Shown here one piece after another: positions 10,697 to 18,500 of a stretch of DNA of 64,000 nt. The stretch's first letter is position 1, and each line of letters starts with the position of its first letter. Both the position numbers and the translations under genes were made by a program. Source of the stretch: Thermobifida halotolerans (GTDB taxonomy: Bacteria; Actinomycetota; Actinomycetes; Streptosporangiales; Streptosporangiaceae). The notes below the pieces were generated by a model. It ran no database searches. It saw nothing but the letters and a program-made list of their open reading frames with translations, and was not told the DNA's origin. Where the stretch lies: the NCBI RefSeq assembly GCF_003574835.2, contig NZ_CP063196.1, positions 4,340,001-4,404,000 on the forward strand, given 5' to 3'.

Positions 10697-11257
10697 CTAG
10701 ACGACTGTGGGCTCCTCGCCCTCCGGGCAGCCCGCGACGACCTGGGCGGGGCGGAGGACGACGCCGCCGTAGCGGTAGCCGCGCCGCACCAGCGCGACGA
10801 TCTCCGGCTGCCGGTCGGCGGAGACCTCGCCGCGCACCTCGACGACCTCGTGCAGGTGCGGGTCCACCGGCCCGGCCGCCGGGATCGTGGTGACCCGGTG
10901 CTGGCGCAGCGCGCTGAGGAGTTCGGCGCGCACCGACTCGACGAACTCGACCTGCTCCCGGGCGGTGCCGGGCGGCGGGGCCACGGCGTAGCCCAGGTAG
11001 CGGTCGAATCGGTCGACGACCATGGCGATCCGGTGGATCAGGGGGGCCAGGTACTCCAGTGCCTGGCCCTGTTCGGTGGCGCGCATCCGGTCGTGGAGGT
11101 GTTCGATGAGTCGGCGCTTGTCCCGGTCGTCGAGGATCTTGCGGTCGAAGCGGTCGTTGAGCGCCCGCAACTGCTCGGCGATCTCGGCGAGGCCCGGAAC
11201 CGGCGTCTCGGCGGCCGCGGCGGTCCGCCCGTCCGGGGGCTGGGGGTCGCGGTTCAT
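10697..11257 (-). CDS. GrpE-like nucleotide-exchange factor (paralogue)
   Basis: A 186-residue protein with a helical N-terminal half (LAEIAEQLRALNDRFDRKI) and a C-terminal GrpE beta-wing signature (HEVVEVRG, RRGYRYGGVVLRPAQVV). GrpE releases ADP from Hsp70. The ATG overlaps the Hsp70 stop by four bases (ATGA, 11254-11257), which implies translational coupling and a 1:1 partnership with the adjacent Hsp70. It differs from canonical grpE in its divergent coiled-coil region and in its neighbours. Confidence 0.85.
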   Translation of the reverse strand: MNRDPQPPDGRTAAAAETPVPGLAEIAEQLRALNDRFDRKILDDRDKRRLIEHLHDRMRATEQGQALEYLAPLIHRIAMVVDRFDRYLGYAVAPPPGTAREQVEFVESVRAELLSALRQHRVTTIPAAGPVDPHLHEVVEVRGEVSADRQPEIVALVRRGYRYGGVVLRPAQVVAGCPEGEEPTVV

Positions 11258-12810
11258 CGCACCTGCTTTCGCGCCAGTTCCGCGGACATGAGTTCGACGT
11301 CCGCCCGGGGGAGGTTGAGTTCCCGTTCGATCTCCACCATGCCGAGGGACCTGTCGGCGACCAGGTCGAAGACCTCGACCTGGACGATGCCGTCGACGTC
11401 GTAGGAGATGGTCACCCTGATCGGGGACCCCTTGGGGTGGGGCGGGATGCGGATGGGCATGCCCTCCTTGTCCCTGGTGATGATCTCGACGTAGTCGGGG
11501 TCGGTGTCGTCGCCGAGGGTGACCCGGGCCATGATCACGGTCTGGTCGTCGTCGACGGTCTCGAACAGCTCGGAGCGCTGGCCGGGGATCTTGCTCTGCG
11601 CGGGCAGGATGACGTTGTTGACGAACCGTCCGGTCTCGCGGTCCAGGGAGATCACGCCGAGGCCGTGCGCGGTGACGTCGCTGACCTCTCGGTCGCCCAC
11701 CGTCGACGTGCGGCCCGTGGCCCGCGCGTCGACGAGTTCGCCCTGGACCGCGGCGCCCAGCGCCACCGCCTCGTCGGGGTGCAGCGACTCGCTGGGCTCG
11801 ATCCCGGTGAGTCCGGTGAGCATCCGCCGGACCATCGGCATCCGGGTGGAGCCGCCCACCAGCAGCACGTGGTCGAGGTCGGCCATGGAGATCCCGGCCT
11901 TCTCCCTCGCGACCTCCATCACCTCCTCGACGATGTCGGCGGTGCGCTGGAGCAGGTCCTCGGTGAGTTCCTCGAAGACCGCCCGGGTGACGGTGAACGC
12001 CCTGGCTCCCACGGAGGTGTCGATGAAGATCTCGGTGTCCTCGAGGTTGCTGAGGGTGTGCTTGGCCACCTCGCACTGCTCGCGCAGGAGGCCCAGGACG
12101 CGCAGGTCCTCGCTTTCGTGCAGGTCCTCCGCACCGACCGCCTCCACCTGGTCGTTCACCCAGTTCATGAGGCGCTCGTCGAAGTTGACGCCGCCGAGTT
12201 CCCGGTCTCCGGAGGTGGCGATGACGTCGAACGAGCCGTCGGCGATGCGCAGCACGGTGACGTCGAAGGTGCCGCCGCCCAGGTCGTAGACGAGGACGGT
12301 GCCCGCGTCGGCGTCCCTCAGCCCGTAGGCGAGGGCCGCGGCGGTGGGTTCGCTGATGATGTTGACCACGTCCAGGCCGGCGATCTCGCCCGCGTCCCGG
12401 GTGGCCTGGCGGCGCGGGTCGTCGAAGTAGGCGGGGACGGTGATGACGGCCCGGGTCGCCTCGACGCCGAGGGCCCGGGAGGCGTCCTCGCGTAGTTTCC
12501 TCAGGATGAACGCCGAGATCTGTTCGGGGGTGTGGTCCTCCTCGGTGGAGGTGACGTGCCGCCACGCGGGGTTGCCCATGTGGCGTTTGACGTTCTCCAC
12601 CACGTCGAGGGGGCCGGACAGCACGCGCTGCTGTTTGGCGGCGGCGCCCACCAGGACCGAGGAGCCGCGGAAGTACACGACGGAGGGAGTGGTGTTCTGC
12701 CCCTGGGCGTTGCGCACCACCTCGGGGCGGCCGGTCCCGTCGAGGACCGCGACGACGGAGTTGGTGGTGCCCAGGTCGATGCCGAGGACGGGAGCGTCTT
12801 TCTCACTCAT
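11254..12810 (-). CDS. Hsp70-family chaperone lacking the C-terminal lid
   Basis: A 518-residue Hsp70. The ATPase domain is complete: GIDLGTTNSVVAVLDG, VYDLGGGTFDVTVL and LLVGGSTRMPMVRRML. A linker-like VSDVTAHGLGVI leads into a beta substrate-binding domain that ends at about residue 505. DnaK normally has 600-640 residues; the helical lid and tail are absent here because the protein stops at ELARKQVR. Substrate capture should therefore be fast and loose or directed to special clients (inference). It is the second gene of the operon, 42 bases after the J-like gene and overlapping the grpE-like gene. No HAIR or CIRCE operator is visible, so control differs from the canonical dnaK operon. Confidence 0.92.
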   Translation of the reverse strand: MSEKDAPVLGIDLGTTNSVVAVLDGTGRPEVVRNAQGQNTTPSVVYFRGSSVLVGAAAKQQRVLSGPLDVVENVKRHMGNPAWRHVTSTEEDHTPEQISAFILRKLREDASRALGVEATRAVITVPAYFDDPRRQATRDAGEIAGLDVVNIISEPTAAALAYGLRDADAGTVLVYDLGGGTFDVTVLRIADGSFDVIATSGDRELGGVNFDERLMNWVNDQVEAVGAEDLHESEDLRVLGLLREQCEVAKHTLSNLEDTEIFIDTSVGARAFTVTRAVFEELTEDLLQRTADIVEEVMEVAREKAGISMADLDHVLLVGGSTRMPMVRRMLTGLTGIEPSESLHPDEAVALGAAVQGELVDARATGRTSTVGDREVSDVTAHGLGVISLDRETGRFVNNVILPAQSKIPGQRSELFETVDDDQTVIMARVTLGDDTDPDYVEIITRDKEGMPIRIPPHPKGSPIRVTISYDVDGIVQVEVFDLVADRSLGMVEIERELNLPRADVELMSAELARKQVR

Positions 12811-12852
12811 CGGTTGTCTCTCCGGGAGTCGTGGGAGTGTCGTGCGGTGCGG

Positions 12853-14034
12853 TCACTGACTCAGGGACCGCAGGTGCCTGCGGTCCCTGAGGTTCTGCTT
12901 CCAGCGCGGGACGACCATGTAGGCCCACCAGGCCCAGCCGAGCAGCGCCGCGACGACGAGCAGGAGGACACCGGTTTCGGGGTCGCCCGCCCCGAAGGCC
13001 GCGAAGGCGCCCACGGCGGCGTGGAGCGGGCTCAGGAAGACCGTCACGACCAGGAGGAGAAGGAGGCAGCCGACCCGGTCGGCGGAGAGCGGAAGCCTGC
13101 GGAGCGCGCGGATGTCGAGGACCTTCCTCTCCTGCCTGGCGAGGTACTCGCGTACGCCGCTGATCGCGCTCCGCACCTCGGGGTCGCGGGCCCCGAGCCG
13201 CGCCGCACGCTCCACCAGCGGGCGCATCGCGTCGATCTCCTGCTTCGAGGTGATCACGTAGCTGTCCGCGTCCCGGTCCTGGGGGACGGCTTCGGCCTGG
13301 GTGACCAGGGCCGCGGCCAGCATGTCCCGCACCTCCCGGTCGTCGGGGTGCTCGCGGTGCAGTCGGTCCAGCAGTTCGACAGCCGCGTGGAACTGCTCGG
13401 TGTCCAGGTGGACGCTGGCGGCCAGCAGGCGCGGACCGATCTCCTCGGGGGCGAGTTGGGACGCTTTCTCGAAGGCCGCGATCGCGCTGGACGGCTCGTC
13501 CAGCACCTGGTGGATGATGCCCAGGTCGATGTGGTACATCGGGTTGTCCGGTTCCAGACCGACCGACTCCTGGGCCGCGACGGCCGCGCGGCGGCCGTCG
13601 CCCTCCCCGGCGTAGGCGCGGGCGCGCAGGTTCCAGGCGCGCGCGGAGTTGGTGGCGCGGCTGGCCTCCTCCGCGAAGAGCATGGCCCGGTTGTAGTCGT
13701 TGGTCCGCAGGGCCTCCTCGGCACGCTCCAGCGGATCGTAGGCGTCCGCGGCGCCCGCCGGGGCGGCTGTGGTCGGCTGCCTGGGCCGGGAGGCCCGCTT
13801 CCGGTCGTGGGCGGCCCGCCGGGCCGGGTCGCCCAGGGTCTTTCGGGCGTCGGCCAACTGCGCCATCATGCGCTCGGCCTCCTGGCGGCGGTTCAGATCC
13901 GAGAGCGTGGTGCGGGCGCGCCACTTGCGCTGCTGTTGCTTGATCTCCTTCTCGACCGTCGCCCAGTCGGCTTCCGGGTCGACGCCGAGCAGTTGGTAGT
14001 AGTCGACGAAGGAGTCGTCCGGGGGATAGGACAT
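12853..14034 (-). CDS. J-like/TPR membrane protein lacking HPD motif
   Basis: A 393-residue protein. Residues 9-75 resemble a J domain: DYYQLLGVDPEADWATVEKE at helices I-II and LADARKTLGDPARRAAHDR at helices III-IV. The essential HPD tripeptide between helices II and III is missing (the segment reads KWRARTTLSD). Residues about 100-280 form TPR-like helical repeats (ALRTNDYNRAMLFAEEAS, LEPDNPMYHIDLGIIHQVL). Two transmembrane helices occur near 310-375. The ATG at 14034 has AAGGAG 9 bases upstream. It opens the operon and could anchor the Hsp70 to the membrane, but it should not stimulate Hsp70 ATPase in the classic way. Confidence 0.88.
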   Translation of the reverse strand: MSYPPDDSFVDYYQLLGVDPEADWATVEKEIKQQQRKWRARTTLSDLNRRQEAERMMAQLADARKTLGDPARRAAHDRKRASRPRQPTTAAPAGAADAYDPLERAEEALRTNDYNRAMLFAEEASRATNSARAWNLRARAYAGEGDGRRAAVAAQESVGLEPDNPMYHIDLGIIHQVLDEPSSAIAAFEKASQLAPEEIGPRLLAASVHLDTEQFHAAVELLDRLHREHPDDREVRDMLAAALVTQAEAVPQDRDADSYVITSKQEIDAMRPLVERAARLGARDPEVRSAISGVREYLARQERKVLDIRALRRLPLSADRVGCLLLLLVVTVFLSPLHAAVGAFAAFGAGDPETGVLLLVVAALLGWAWWAYMVVPRWKQNLRDRRHLRSLSQ

Positions 14035-14091
14035 GGGGCTCGTCTCCTTGGCGGTGGTGGGCGGGGACGGCTGGCAGCCCCGCACCGGACG

Positions 14092-14106
14092 TCTCTCGGA
14101 CAGTCC
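14092..14106 (-). promoter_or_regulatory. 15-base element upstream of chaperone operon (copy 1)
   Basis: The minus-strand reading GGACTGTCCGAGAGA is identical to 8420-8434. It lies 58-72 bases before the first start codon of the operon, the right distance for a promoter element or activator site. Repetition within one operon, same orientation, supports function. Confidence 0.45.
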
Positions 14107-14159
14107 CGCCGAGGCCCGGCGCGGCGGGGTCGGGAGCGGCCCGGGAGGACGCGCGCCCT

Positions 14160-14492
14160 CTCACTGAGGTGTGAGTGTTCGGTTCTGCGGTGGGCGCGGG
14201 GATTTTGCGGAGACCCCGGGAAGGGGTGAGGTATTCCGCATCGGCCGTCCGGGGCGGGCCCCACGGGCGGATCAGCCGGAAGAACACCGGCCCCCCGGGC
14301 CGGTACCCCAGGGGTGCGGGGCCGTTGTGGAAGGCGCGGGTGGGTGGGGCCGTGTCCGGACTCGGCGCCCGGGGCGCCTCGACCGGCCACCGGCAGCCGG
14401 TGGTGTCCCGCTTCTGAGGGGTTCTGTGGAATGCCTCGGCCTCGCCGGGGCGCGGCGGAACCGCATCCGCCGCGAACCCGACACTCAAACCC
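14160..14492 (+). repeat. Dispersed intergenic repeat, copy A
   Basis: About 330 bases that match the reverse complement of 47924-48305. The end at 14160 begins with the imperfect hairpin CTCACTGAGGTGTGAG and about 40 identical bases. A second highly conserved block covers about 14338-14415. Copy A has only one arm (14358-14384) of the 27-base inverted repeat found in copy B. No coding frame is better conserved than the others, so I treat it as non-coding. Confidence 0.8.
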
Positions 14493-14546
14493 CGGTCGGA
14501 ATCCCTCGGTCGAGCCGAGCGCACCACCGGGCGGCGGAAAAAGAAA

Positions 14547-14562
14547 TCCCCATTTCTGGGGA
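14547..14562. repeat. Palindrome TCCCCATTTCTGGGGA (1 of 3)
   Basis: Six-base arms TCCCCA/TGGGGA around TTTC. Two close relatives occur at 14891 and 14951. A T-rich centre on the plus strand is shared by all three. Confidence 0.6.
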
Positions 14563-14890
14563 GACAGGAAAAGGACATACTCCGCCCATTGATCCCCACA
14601 TATCCGAAACGGCGCTCTCTCGGTTCGGAATTGTGGATCGTCCGGTTCTGCTCGACCGTCGTCCTTGACGGCGGTGCCACCGGGTCACGGATCGTCGACG
14701 GGGCGGAGTTGATGGTGCGGGCGGTCTCCTCAGCGGGGATCACGCCACACGGCTCGGCGCCGTGGGCGGGCTCGCGCGCTTGGGAGGGCAGAGAATCCGA
14801 CGTGTCCGCCTCCGGCGCCGGCTCCGTTTTCCGCCGCGCATCCCTGCGAGCTTCCCGGAAATGGCAGCACGCAGCGGGCAGGGCGGAGAA

Positions 14891-14906
14891 TCCCCATTTA
14901 TGGGGA
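14891..14906. repeat. Palindrome TCCCCATTTATGGGGA (2 of 3)
   Basis: Arms TCCCCA/TGGGGA around TTTA, one base different from the 14547 copy. It lies 60 bases before the third copy. Confidence 0.6.
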
Positions 14907-14925
14907 GTGGTCTTCCGGAACAGAG

Positions 14926-14985
14926 GAGGCCAGCGGCTCCGTGAAAGAACATCCCCTTTTCTGGGGATCACTCACCGCTGGCCTC
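14926..14985. repeat. Nested hairpin enclosing palindrome 3 of 3
   Basis: Outer arms of 11 perfect base pairs (14926-14936 with 14975-14985) enclose the third palindrome ATCCCCTTTTCTGGGGAT (14951-14968). It lies just beyond the 3' end of the minus-strand PAP2 gene and could also end its transcript. Confidence 0.55.
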
Positions 14986-15017
14986 TTCACGCGAGGAGCG
15001 TCGGGCGGTCGCGCCGA

Positions 15018-15767
15018 TCAGGGCCTGCGGGAGAGGAACGGCCACGACCGGCCGTGGAACGGCCACCAGTTCGCGGTACGCCCCTCGGGGATCATCTCGT
15101 CCAGTTTCATGGTCAGTCGCAGGGCGAAGGCCCCCGCGATCATGCCGGTGGCCAGGTCGCTGAACCAGTGGAAGTGCAGGTAGATCGAGACCGCGGCCTG
15201 GAGGAACGCGATGCCCGCGATGCAGTAGGCCAACCGCGGCACGATGTGCGGCCGGACCGCGCGGTAGCGCACGATCAGGAACAGCACGAGGCCGTAGATG
15301 AGAATGGCGTTCGCTCCGTGACCGGACGGAAACGAAACACCGCCTTCGGTGAAGAAGGAGGGGTCACCGGTGCGCGGATGCGAGCGACCGAGGGTCAGTT
15401 TCATGCTCGCGACCAGGCAGATCATCCCGAACACGCCGCCGACGGCGAGTACCACGGGGCGCCAGGAGCGGTGCCAGTACGCCAGGTGCAGGGCGACGAC
15501 CGCCAGGACCGGCAGGGCCACGGCTCGCGAAGCGACCGTGTCTGGCCATAAGATGAGGAACGTCCTGATCTCGTCCTCGAACGGGCGCGGCAGTGTGTTG
15601 ATGACGATGTCGATCGGCTGCAGCGTGCCCGCGGACAGGACTGTCAGCGTGACCAGAACCACAGCCAACAGGATCGCGATCTTGTCCGACGCAAGTCCCC
15701 AGGCGATCTCGCTCGTACTGGGCCATTCCACGACGTCGGGCCGCCCGGGTTCTGCCTGGCGGATCAT
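15018..15767 (-). CDS. PAP2-family membrane phosphatase
   Basis: Integral membrane lipid-phosphatase-like protein of about 249 residues. The three PAP2 catalytic motifs are visible: KLTLGRSHPR, FPSGHG and the SxxLHFHWFSD segment with its catalytic His and following Asp. About six hydrophobic helices alternate with short loops, as in undecaprenyl-diphosphate or phosphatidate phosphatases. The start is uncertain: the ATG at 15767 fits the family, but an in-frame ATG pair at 15878 would add 37 basic residues. Neither has a strong ribosome site. It is transcribed alone, away from the GntR gene. Confidence 0.88.
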   Translation of the reverse strand: MIRQAEPGRPDVVEWPSTSEIAWGLASDKIAILLAVVLVTLTVLSAGTLQPIDIVINTLPRPFEDEIRTFLILWPDTVASRAVALPVLAVVALHLAYWHRSWRPVVLAVGGVFGMICLVASMKLTLGRSHPRTGDPSFFTEGGVSFPSGHGANAILIYGLVLFLIVRYRAVRPHIVPRLAYCIAGIAFLQAAVSIYLHFHWFSDLATGMIAGAFALRLTMKLDEMIPEGRTANWWPFHGRSWPFLSRRP

Positions 15768-16428
15768 GTTCGCACCCACTCGGGGGTCGTGGTCGGCGCC
15801 GTCATGTCGCTTACGGACAGAGATGGGACTCCCGGCTGGATGATGCGGTCTCGGCCGGATCCGCGATATGTGCATCATGTGCTCAGTGCTGTCTCACAGG
15901 TGTGGGCTGGCCTGCGGCACGGCTGTGCTCAAGGGGATGGCTGGCCGCTGAAGGTCCTCGGGGTCGCAGGGATGCGCGCGCGTCCTTCAACCACGCGCGC
16001 ATGGGCCGGTCGGGGGGACCGGCCGCTTCGGGTGGACACCGCCCTGGATCGGCCCGTCACCGACAGATGCGGGGGCACCGCTGTCGATGTCACACGGGCA
16101 CGGCTGCCCCGAGCGGTCGCTGCCGCCGGACGCAGTCGGTGATCAGAACATGTCCGACAGATGAGCATACCCGGCGGCTCTGTCAAGAGACCCTGATACC
16201 CATTGATTACGATCGGTCCTACCTCGTGCTTTGCCCCGGGGCAAGATCCTGGGGGCATGCTGTTCACGGGGGCGAGACCCAGGTGTGAGCGTTTTGTGAA
16301 CGAACGGCGTCCTGACGACGCATTCGGCGGACCGCGGGGACGCACGGGTAGTGACCGAAACCCGATATGGCACGCTTGAGCAGCCCGCCCGGCCGTCGCC
16401 CACACAGCAAAGCAGAGAAAGGCCGTCG
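15768..16428. other. Gene-free divergent region between PAP2 and GntR genes
   Basis: About 660 bases without a convincing gene. Visible structures are an inverted repeat of 9-base arms at 15972-15980 and 15994-16002, a hairpin 16004-16011/16017-16024, and the palindrome TTGCCCCGGGGCAA near 16239-16252. Short reading frames on both strands have atypical composition and no ribosome sites. Confidence 0.5.
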
Positions 16429-17106
16429 ATGGTCGAACTTTCCCAGAATCCGGAGGACGCCTCCCGACTGGCCCGCAATCCGCTACGCGAGCAGATCCGA
16501 CGCGTCCTGGTCGACGGCCTGCTGTCCGGCCGCTGGAAACCGGGGGAGCGGATCGTGGAGCGGCGGGTGGCCGCCGAGCTCAACGTCAGTCAGGCCCCGG
16601 TCCGCGAGGCGCTGCGCGAACTGGAGGCCCTGCGGCTGATCGAGTCGGTTCCCAACAAGGGCGCTCGGGTCCGTGCCTTCGGCGTCGCGGACATGGCCGA
16701 GATCTACCCGGTGCGCGCCGGCCTGGAACTGGTGGCGGCCCGCCTGGCCGCCCCCCGCCTGGCCGAGGACATCCGGCCGCTGGAACGCGAGGTGGAGGCG
16801 CTCCGGCGCGCCACCGCCGCCGGGAACGTGGACGGGGAGATCAAGCACAGCGTCGAGTTCCACCGGGAGATCGTGCGCGCGGCCCGCAACAGTGTGCTGC
16901 TGCACACCTGGGAGTCCCTCGGCGTGGAGGTGTGGACGGCGCTGTCGGTGCGCTGGCTCGACATGGAACTGCACGCCAAGGCGGCCGACCACTGGGCGAT
17001 CACCAAGGCGTTCCGCGACCGCGATCCCGACGTGGGCCGGATGCTCAGCGACCACGTCCTCAACTACGTCGAGGCGGCCCTGCGCTCGCGCGGTACCGTC
17101 GGCTGA
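16429..17106 (+). CDS. GntR-family (FadR subgroup) transcription regulator
   Basis: A 225-residue repressor type protein. It has an N-terminal winged helix (PLREQIRRVLVDGLLSGRWK, ERRVAAELNVSQAPVREALR) and a C-terminal FCD ligand-binding helical domain (about 90-215, with the metal-binding type residues in ...VEFHREIVRAA... and a late His in SDHVLN). The ATG at 16429 follows AGAGAAAGG; a GTG at 16351 would add 26 residues. It lies directly upstream of the pyruvate dehydrogenase genes and, 67 bases beyond its stop, a perfect GATC palindrome covers their promoter. I infer that it regulates the pdh operon in response to a carboxylate. Confidence 0.88.
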   Translation: MVELSQNPEDASRLARNPLREQIRRVLVDGLLSGRWKPGERIVERRVAAELNVSQAPVREALRELEALRLIESVPNKGARVRAFGVADMAEIYPVRAGLELVAARLAAPRLAEDIRPLEREVEALRRATAAGNVDGEIKHSVEFHREIVRAARNSVLLHTWESLGVEVWTALSVRWLDMELHAKAADHWAITKAFRDRDPDVGRMLSDHVLNYVEAALRSRGTVG

Positions 17107-17172
17107 ACCGTCCCCGTCCCCGACGACCCCTCCCCCGCCCGCGAAAAATGCCGAAGCGCCCGTAAAGTCATA

Positions 17173-17201
17173 TTGATCGATCATCGATCAGTACATAGAG
17201 T
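17173..17201 (+). promoter_or_regulatory. pdh promoter overlapped by GntR-type operator
   Basis: A -35 hexamer TTGATC (17173-17178), a 17-base spacer and a -10 hexamer TAGAGT (17196-17201) form a good housekeeping promoter. The 17-base perfect palindrome TGATCGATCATCGATCA (17174-17190) covers the -35 box and spacer. Such placement suits repression by the adjacent FadR-type regulator. The transcript would have a leader of about 180 bases. Confidence 0.6.
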
Positions 17202-17385
17202 GTGCGCGACGAAGGTCACACCAGCCACACTGAAAAGACGGAGAACCAGCCACTTCCGCGCACCACCGTTGAGCCCGGTGGGTAGCGCACCGGTCATACC
17301 GCGCACACTGTCCGCGGTGGGACCGAGGCCCGTGGGAGGTCCATCCACCCGACACGGGCCTTCTCGCACACAGAAAGGCATCGAC

Positions 17386-18483
17386 ATGGCTGACACGGCC
17401 AAGCCGAAGGCGACCGGCAAGACCGGTACCCGCCGCCGCGCGGCCCGTAACAACGCCGGTCCCGACCTCAGCGGCGAGCAACCCAAGGTCCTCCTCGACT
17501 ACTACCGGCAGATGCTGTTGATCCGCCGCTTCGAGGAGCGCACCGCACAGGCCTACACCCAGGCCCGCATCGGCGGCTACTGTCACCTGAACCTCGGTGA
17601 GGAAGCCACCGTCGTCGGCCTCATGACGGCGCTGCAGGAACGCGACTACCTGTTCACCAACTACCGCGAGCACGGCTACGCCATCGCCAAGGGCATCCAC
17701 CCGCGCCGGGTGATGGCCGAGCTGTACGGCCGCTCCACCGGCGTTTCCAAGGGCTGGGGCGGCTCCATGCACATGTTCGACACCGAAGCCCGCCTGCTGG
17801 GCGGCTACGGCATCGTCGGCGGCCAGCTCCCGCTCGCCGTCGGCGCGGCCCTGGCGGTCACCTACCGGGGCGGCGACGAGATCGTCATGTGCCAGATGGG
17901 CGACGGCACCACCAACATCGGCGCCTTCCACGAGTCGCTGAACATCGCCGGACTGTGGAACCTGCCGGTGGTCTTCGTGGTGATCAACAACTACACCGGC
18001 ATGGGCACCCTGGTCGAGAAGTCCTCGGCAGAGCCCGAACTGTACAGACGCGGCTCCTCCTACCGGGTCGAGGGCGTGCGCGTCGACGGCCGGGACGTCC
18101 TCGCCGTCCGCGACGCCGCCGCCACGCTGGTCGAGCGCGCCCGCAGCGAGCAGCGGCCGTTCCTGCTGGAGACCCTCAGCTACCGGATGAAGGGCCACTC
18201 CGTGGTGGACCCGGCCAAGTACCGCACCAGGGAGCAGGTCGAGGAGGCCCTCGCCAACGACCCGGTGGCCGCCTTCGAGGCCCGCCTGGACGCGGCGGGC
18301 ATCCTCACGGAGGAGACCAAGCAGGAGATCGCCGACTCGGTCAAGGCCGAGGTCGCCGACGCCGCCGACTTCGCGGAGAACAGCCCGCACCCCGAGGTGT
18401 CGACGCTGTTCGACTACACCTACGCCACCCCGGTGGCCAACGAGTCGCGCCGGATGCCCGCCGACCCGGTGTTCGCCGAGTAG
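17386..18483 (+). CDS. pdhA: Pyruvate/2-oxoacid dehydrogenase E1 alpha subunit
   Basis: Thiamine-diphosphate-dependent decarboxylase subunit of 365 residues in the pyruvate dehydrogenase complex. It shows the TPP-binding motif beginning GDGTTNIGAFHESLN and ending VVINN, the YRxHG segment (FTNYREHGYAIA) and the phosphorylation-loop-like YRMKGHS. The N-terminal 30 residues are Lys/Arg/Ala-rich. The ATG at 17386 follows an AGAAAGG site; the frame is open further upstream but without family similarity. It leads an E1a-E1b-E2 operon with gaps of 17 and 9 bases. No E3 gene follows, so dihydrolipoamide dehydrogenase must come from elsewhere. A branched-chain 2-oxoacid specificity is possible but less likely. 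Confidence 0.93.
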   Translation: MADTAKPKATGKTGTRRRAARNNAGPDLSGEQPKVLLDYYRQMLLIRRFEERTAQAYTQARIGGYCHLNLGEEATVVGLMTALQERDYLFTNYREHGYAIAKGIHPRRVMAELYGRSTGVSKGWGGSMHMFDTEARLLGGYGIVGGQLPLAVGAALAVTYRGGDEIVMCQMGDGTTNIGAFHESLNIAGLWNLPVVFVVINNYTGMGTLVEKSSAEPELYRRGSSYRVEGVRVDGRDVLAVRDAAATLVERARSEQRPFLLETLSYRMKGHSVVDPAKYRTREQVEEALANDPVAAFEARLDAAGILTEETKQEIADSVKAEVADAADFAENSPHPEVSTLFDYTYATPVANESRRMPADPVFAE

Positions 18484-18500
18484 ACAAGGAGCGACTCCAC

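Larger units (their letters stand above)
14493..15017. other. Gene-free stretch with repeated palindromes
   Basis: About 525 bases between the dispersed repeat and the PAP2 gene. I see no credible gene. Base composition is less GC-rich than the flanks in places. It holds three related palindromes (listed separately) and a nested hairpin, so it may be a regulatory or structural region. Confidence 0.55.

Noticed and set aside
7946-11404. 1152-residue plus-strand frame
   Set aside because: It lies opposite the kinase, GrpE and Hsp70 genes. High third-position GC in the real genes opens antisense frames.
14035-14159. HAIR or CIRCE heat-shock operator before the chaperone operon
   Set aside because: Neither CTTGAGT-N7-ACTCAAG nor the CIRCE repeat is present.
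14171-14668. Frames inside the dispersed repeat that resemble frames in copy B
   Set aside because: Similarity is equal in several frames and interrupted by indels, as expected for a non-coding repeat.
15929-16405. 158-residue minus-strand frame between PAP2 and GntR genes
   Set aside because: No ribosome site, no domain, and composition of a random frame.
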